From an uncultured Polaromonas sp. (GTDB taxonomy: Bacteria > Pseudomonadota > Gammaproteobacteria > Burkholderiales > Burkholderiaceae), in the NCBI GenBank assembly GCA_946479075.1, contig CAMLDT010000034.1:1-22364 (forward strand): DNA of 22,364 nucleotides. Reading direction: 5' to 3'. The stretch's first letter is position 1. Each line of letters opens with the position of its first letter. Under the pieces are notes generated by a model, which was not told where the DNA came from, did not search any database, and saw nothing but the letters and a program-made list of their open reading frames with translations. This document shows positions 22,356 through 22,364 of this stretch, piece by piece. Both the position numbers and the translations under genes were made by a program.

Positions 22356-22364
22356 AAGCAAAGA

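Overview
The window is a high-GC, densely coded bacterial chromosome segment with 19 protein genes and no gap over 300 bp. Gene content and repeat families point to a betaproteobacterium, most likely Comamonadaceae (Polaromonas, Rhodoferax or Variovorax type). The clues are an orphan Bug/TctC receptor, a mnmA-nudJ pair, split transhydrogenase subunits, and short interspersed repeats that I recall from that family. The placement is inference, since no search was run. I see no tRNA, rRNA, CRISPR, insertion sequence or phage gene.

Layout. (1) 1-884, minus strand: nudJ then mnmA, the latter cut by the window edge. (2) 1030-4015, plus: the three-gene NAD(P) transhydrogenase operon pntAA-pntAB-pntB, with an inverted repeat between the first two genes. 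(3) 4153-5841: a fadD-type acyl-CoA ligase ending in a strong intrinsic terminator. (4) 5927-6658: an MTA/SAH nucleosidase. (5) 6773-10332, minus: a LacI-family regulator, then a promoter overlaid by two perfectly inverted LacI-type operators, then a Bug receptor gene and glucarate dehydratase (gudD). This is a self-contained sugar-acid uptake and catabolism module. (6) 10454-19148: a MocR-type regulator (wHTH plus aminotransferase domain) divergent from a compact nine-gene plus-strand operon. The operon runs LysE/RhtB exporter, EamA exporter, small DHxC cupin, class-I aminotransferase, GST-like protein, PhzF-like isomerase, glyoxalase-like protein, second LysE/RhtB exporter and threonine-dehydratase-like PLP enzyme. 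Four start/stop overlaps tie it together. It is the most interesting unit here: it combines amino-acid chemistry, detoxification folds and three efflux pumps under a PLP-binding regulator. Its substrate cannot be read from the sequence. (7) 19200-22222: a histidine-phosphatase-fold protein lacking the usual second His, a lipoprotein sorbosone/PQQ-type sugar dehydrogenase, and a creatininase-family amidohydrolase.

Two window-wide patterns stand out. First, six genes (mnmA, nudJ, the nucleosidase, the first LysE gene, the phosphatase and the creatininase) have no Shine-Dalgarno but carry a -10-like hexamer about 6-7 nt before ATG, the arrangement expected of leaderless mRNAs. Second, at least four short repeat families are scattered through the region. 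They make up gene ends (stop codons), an operon spacer, and even in-frame protein sequence inside the aminotransferase.
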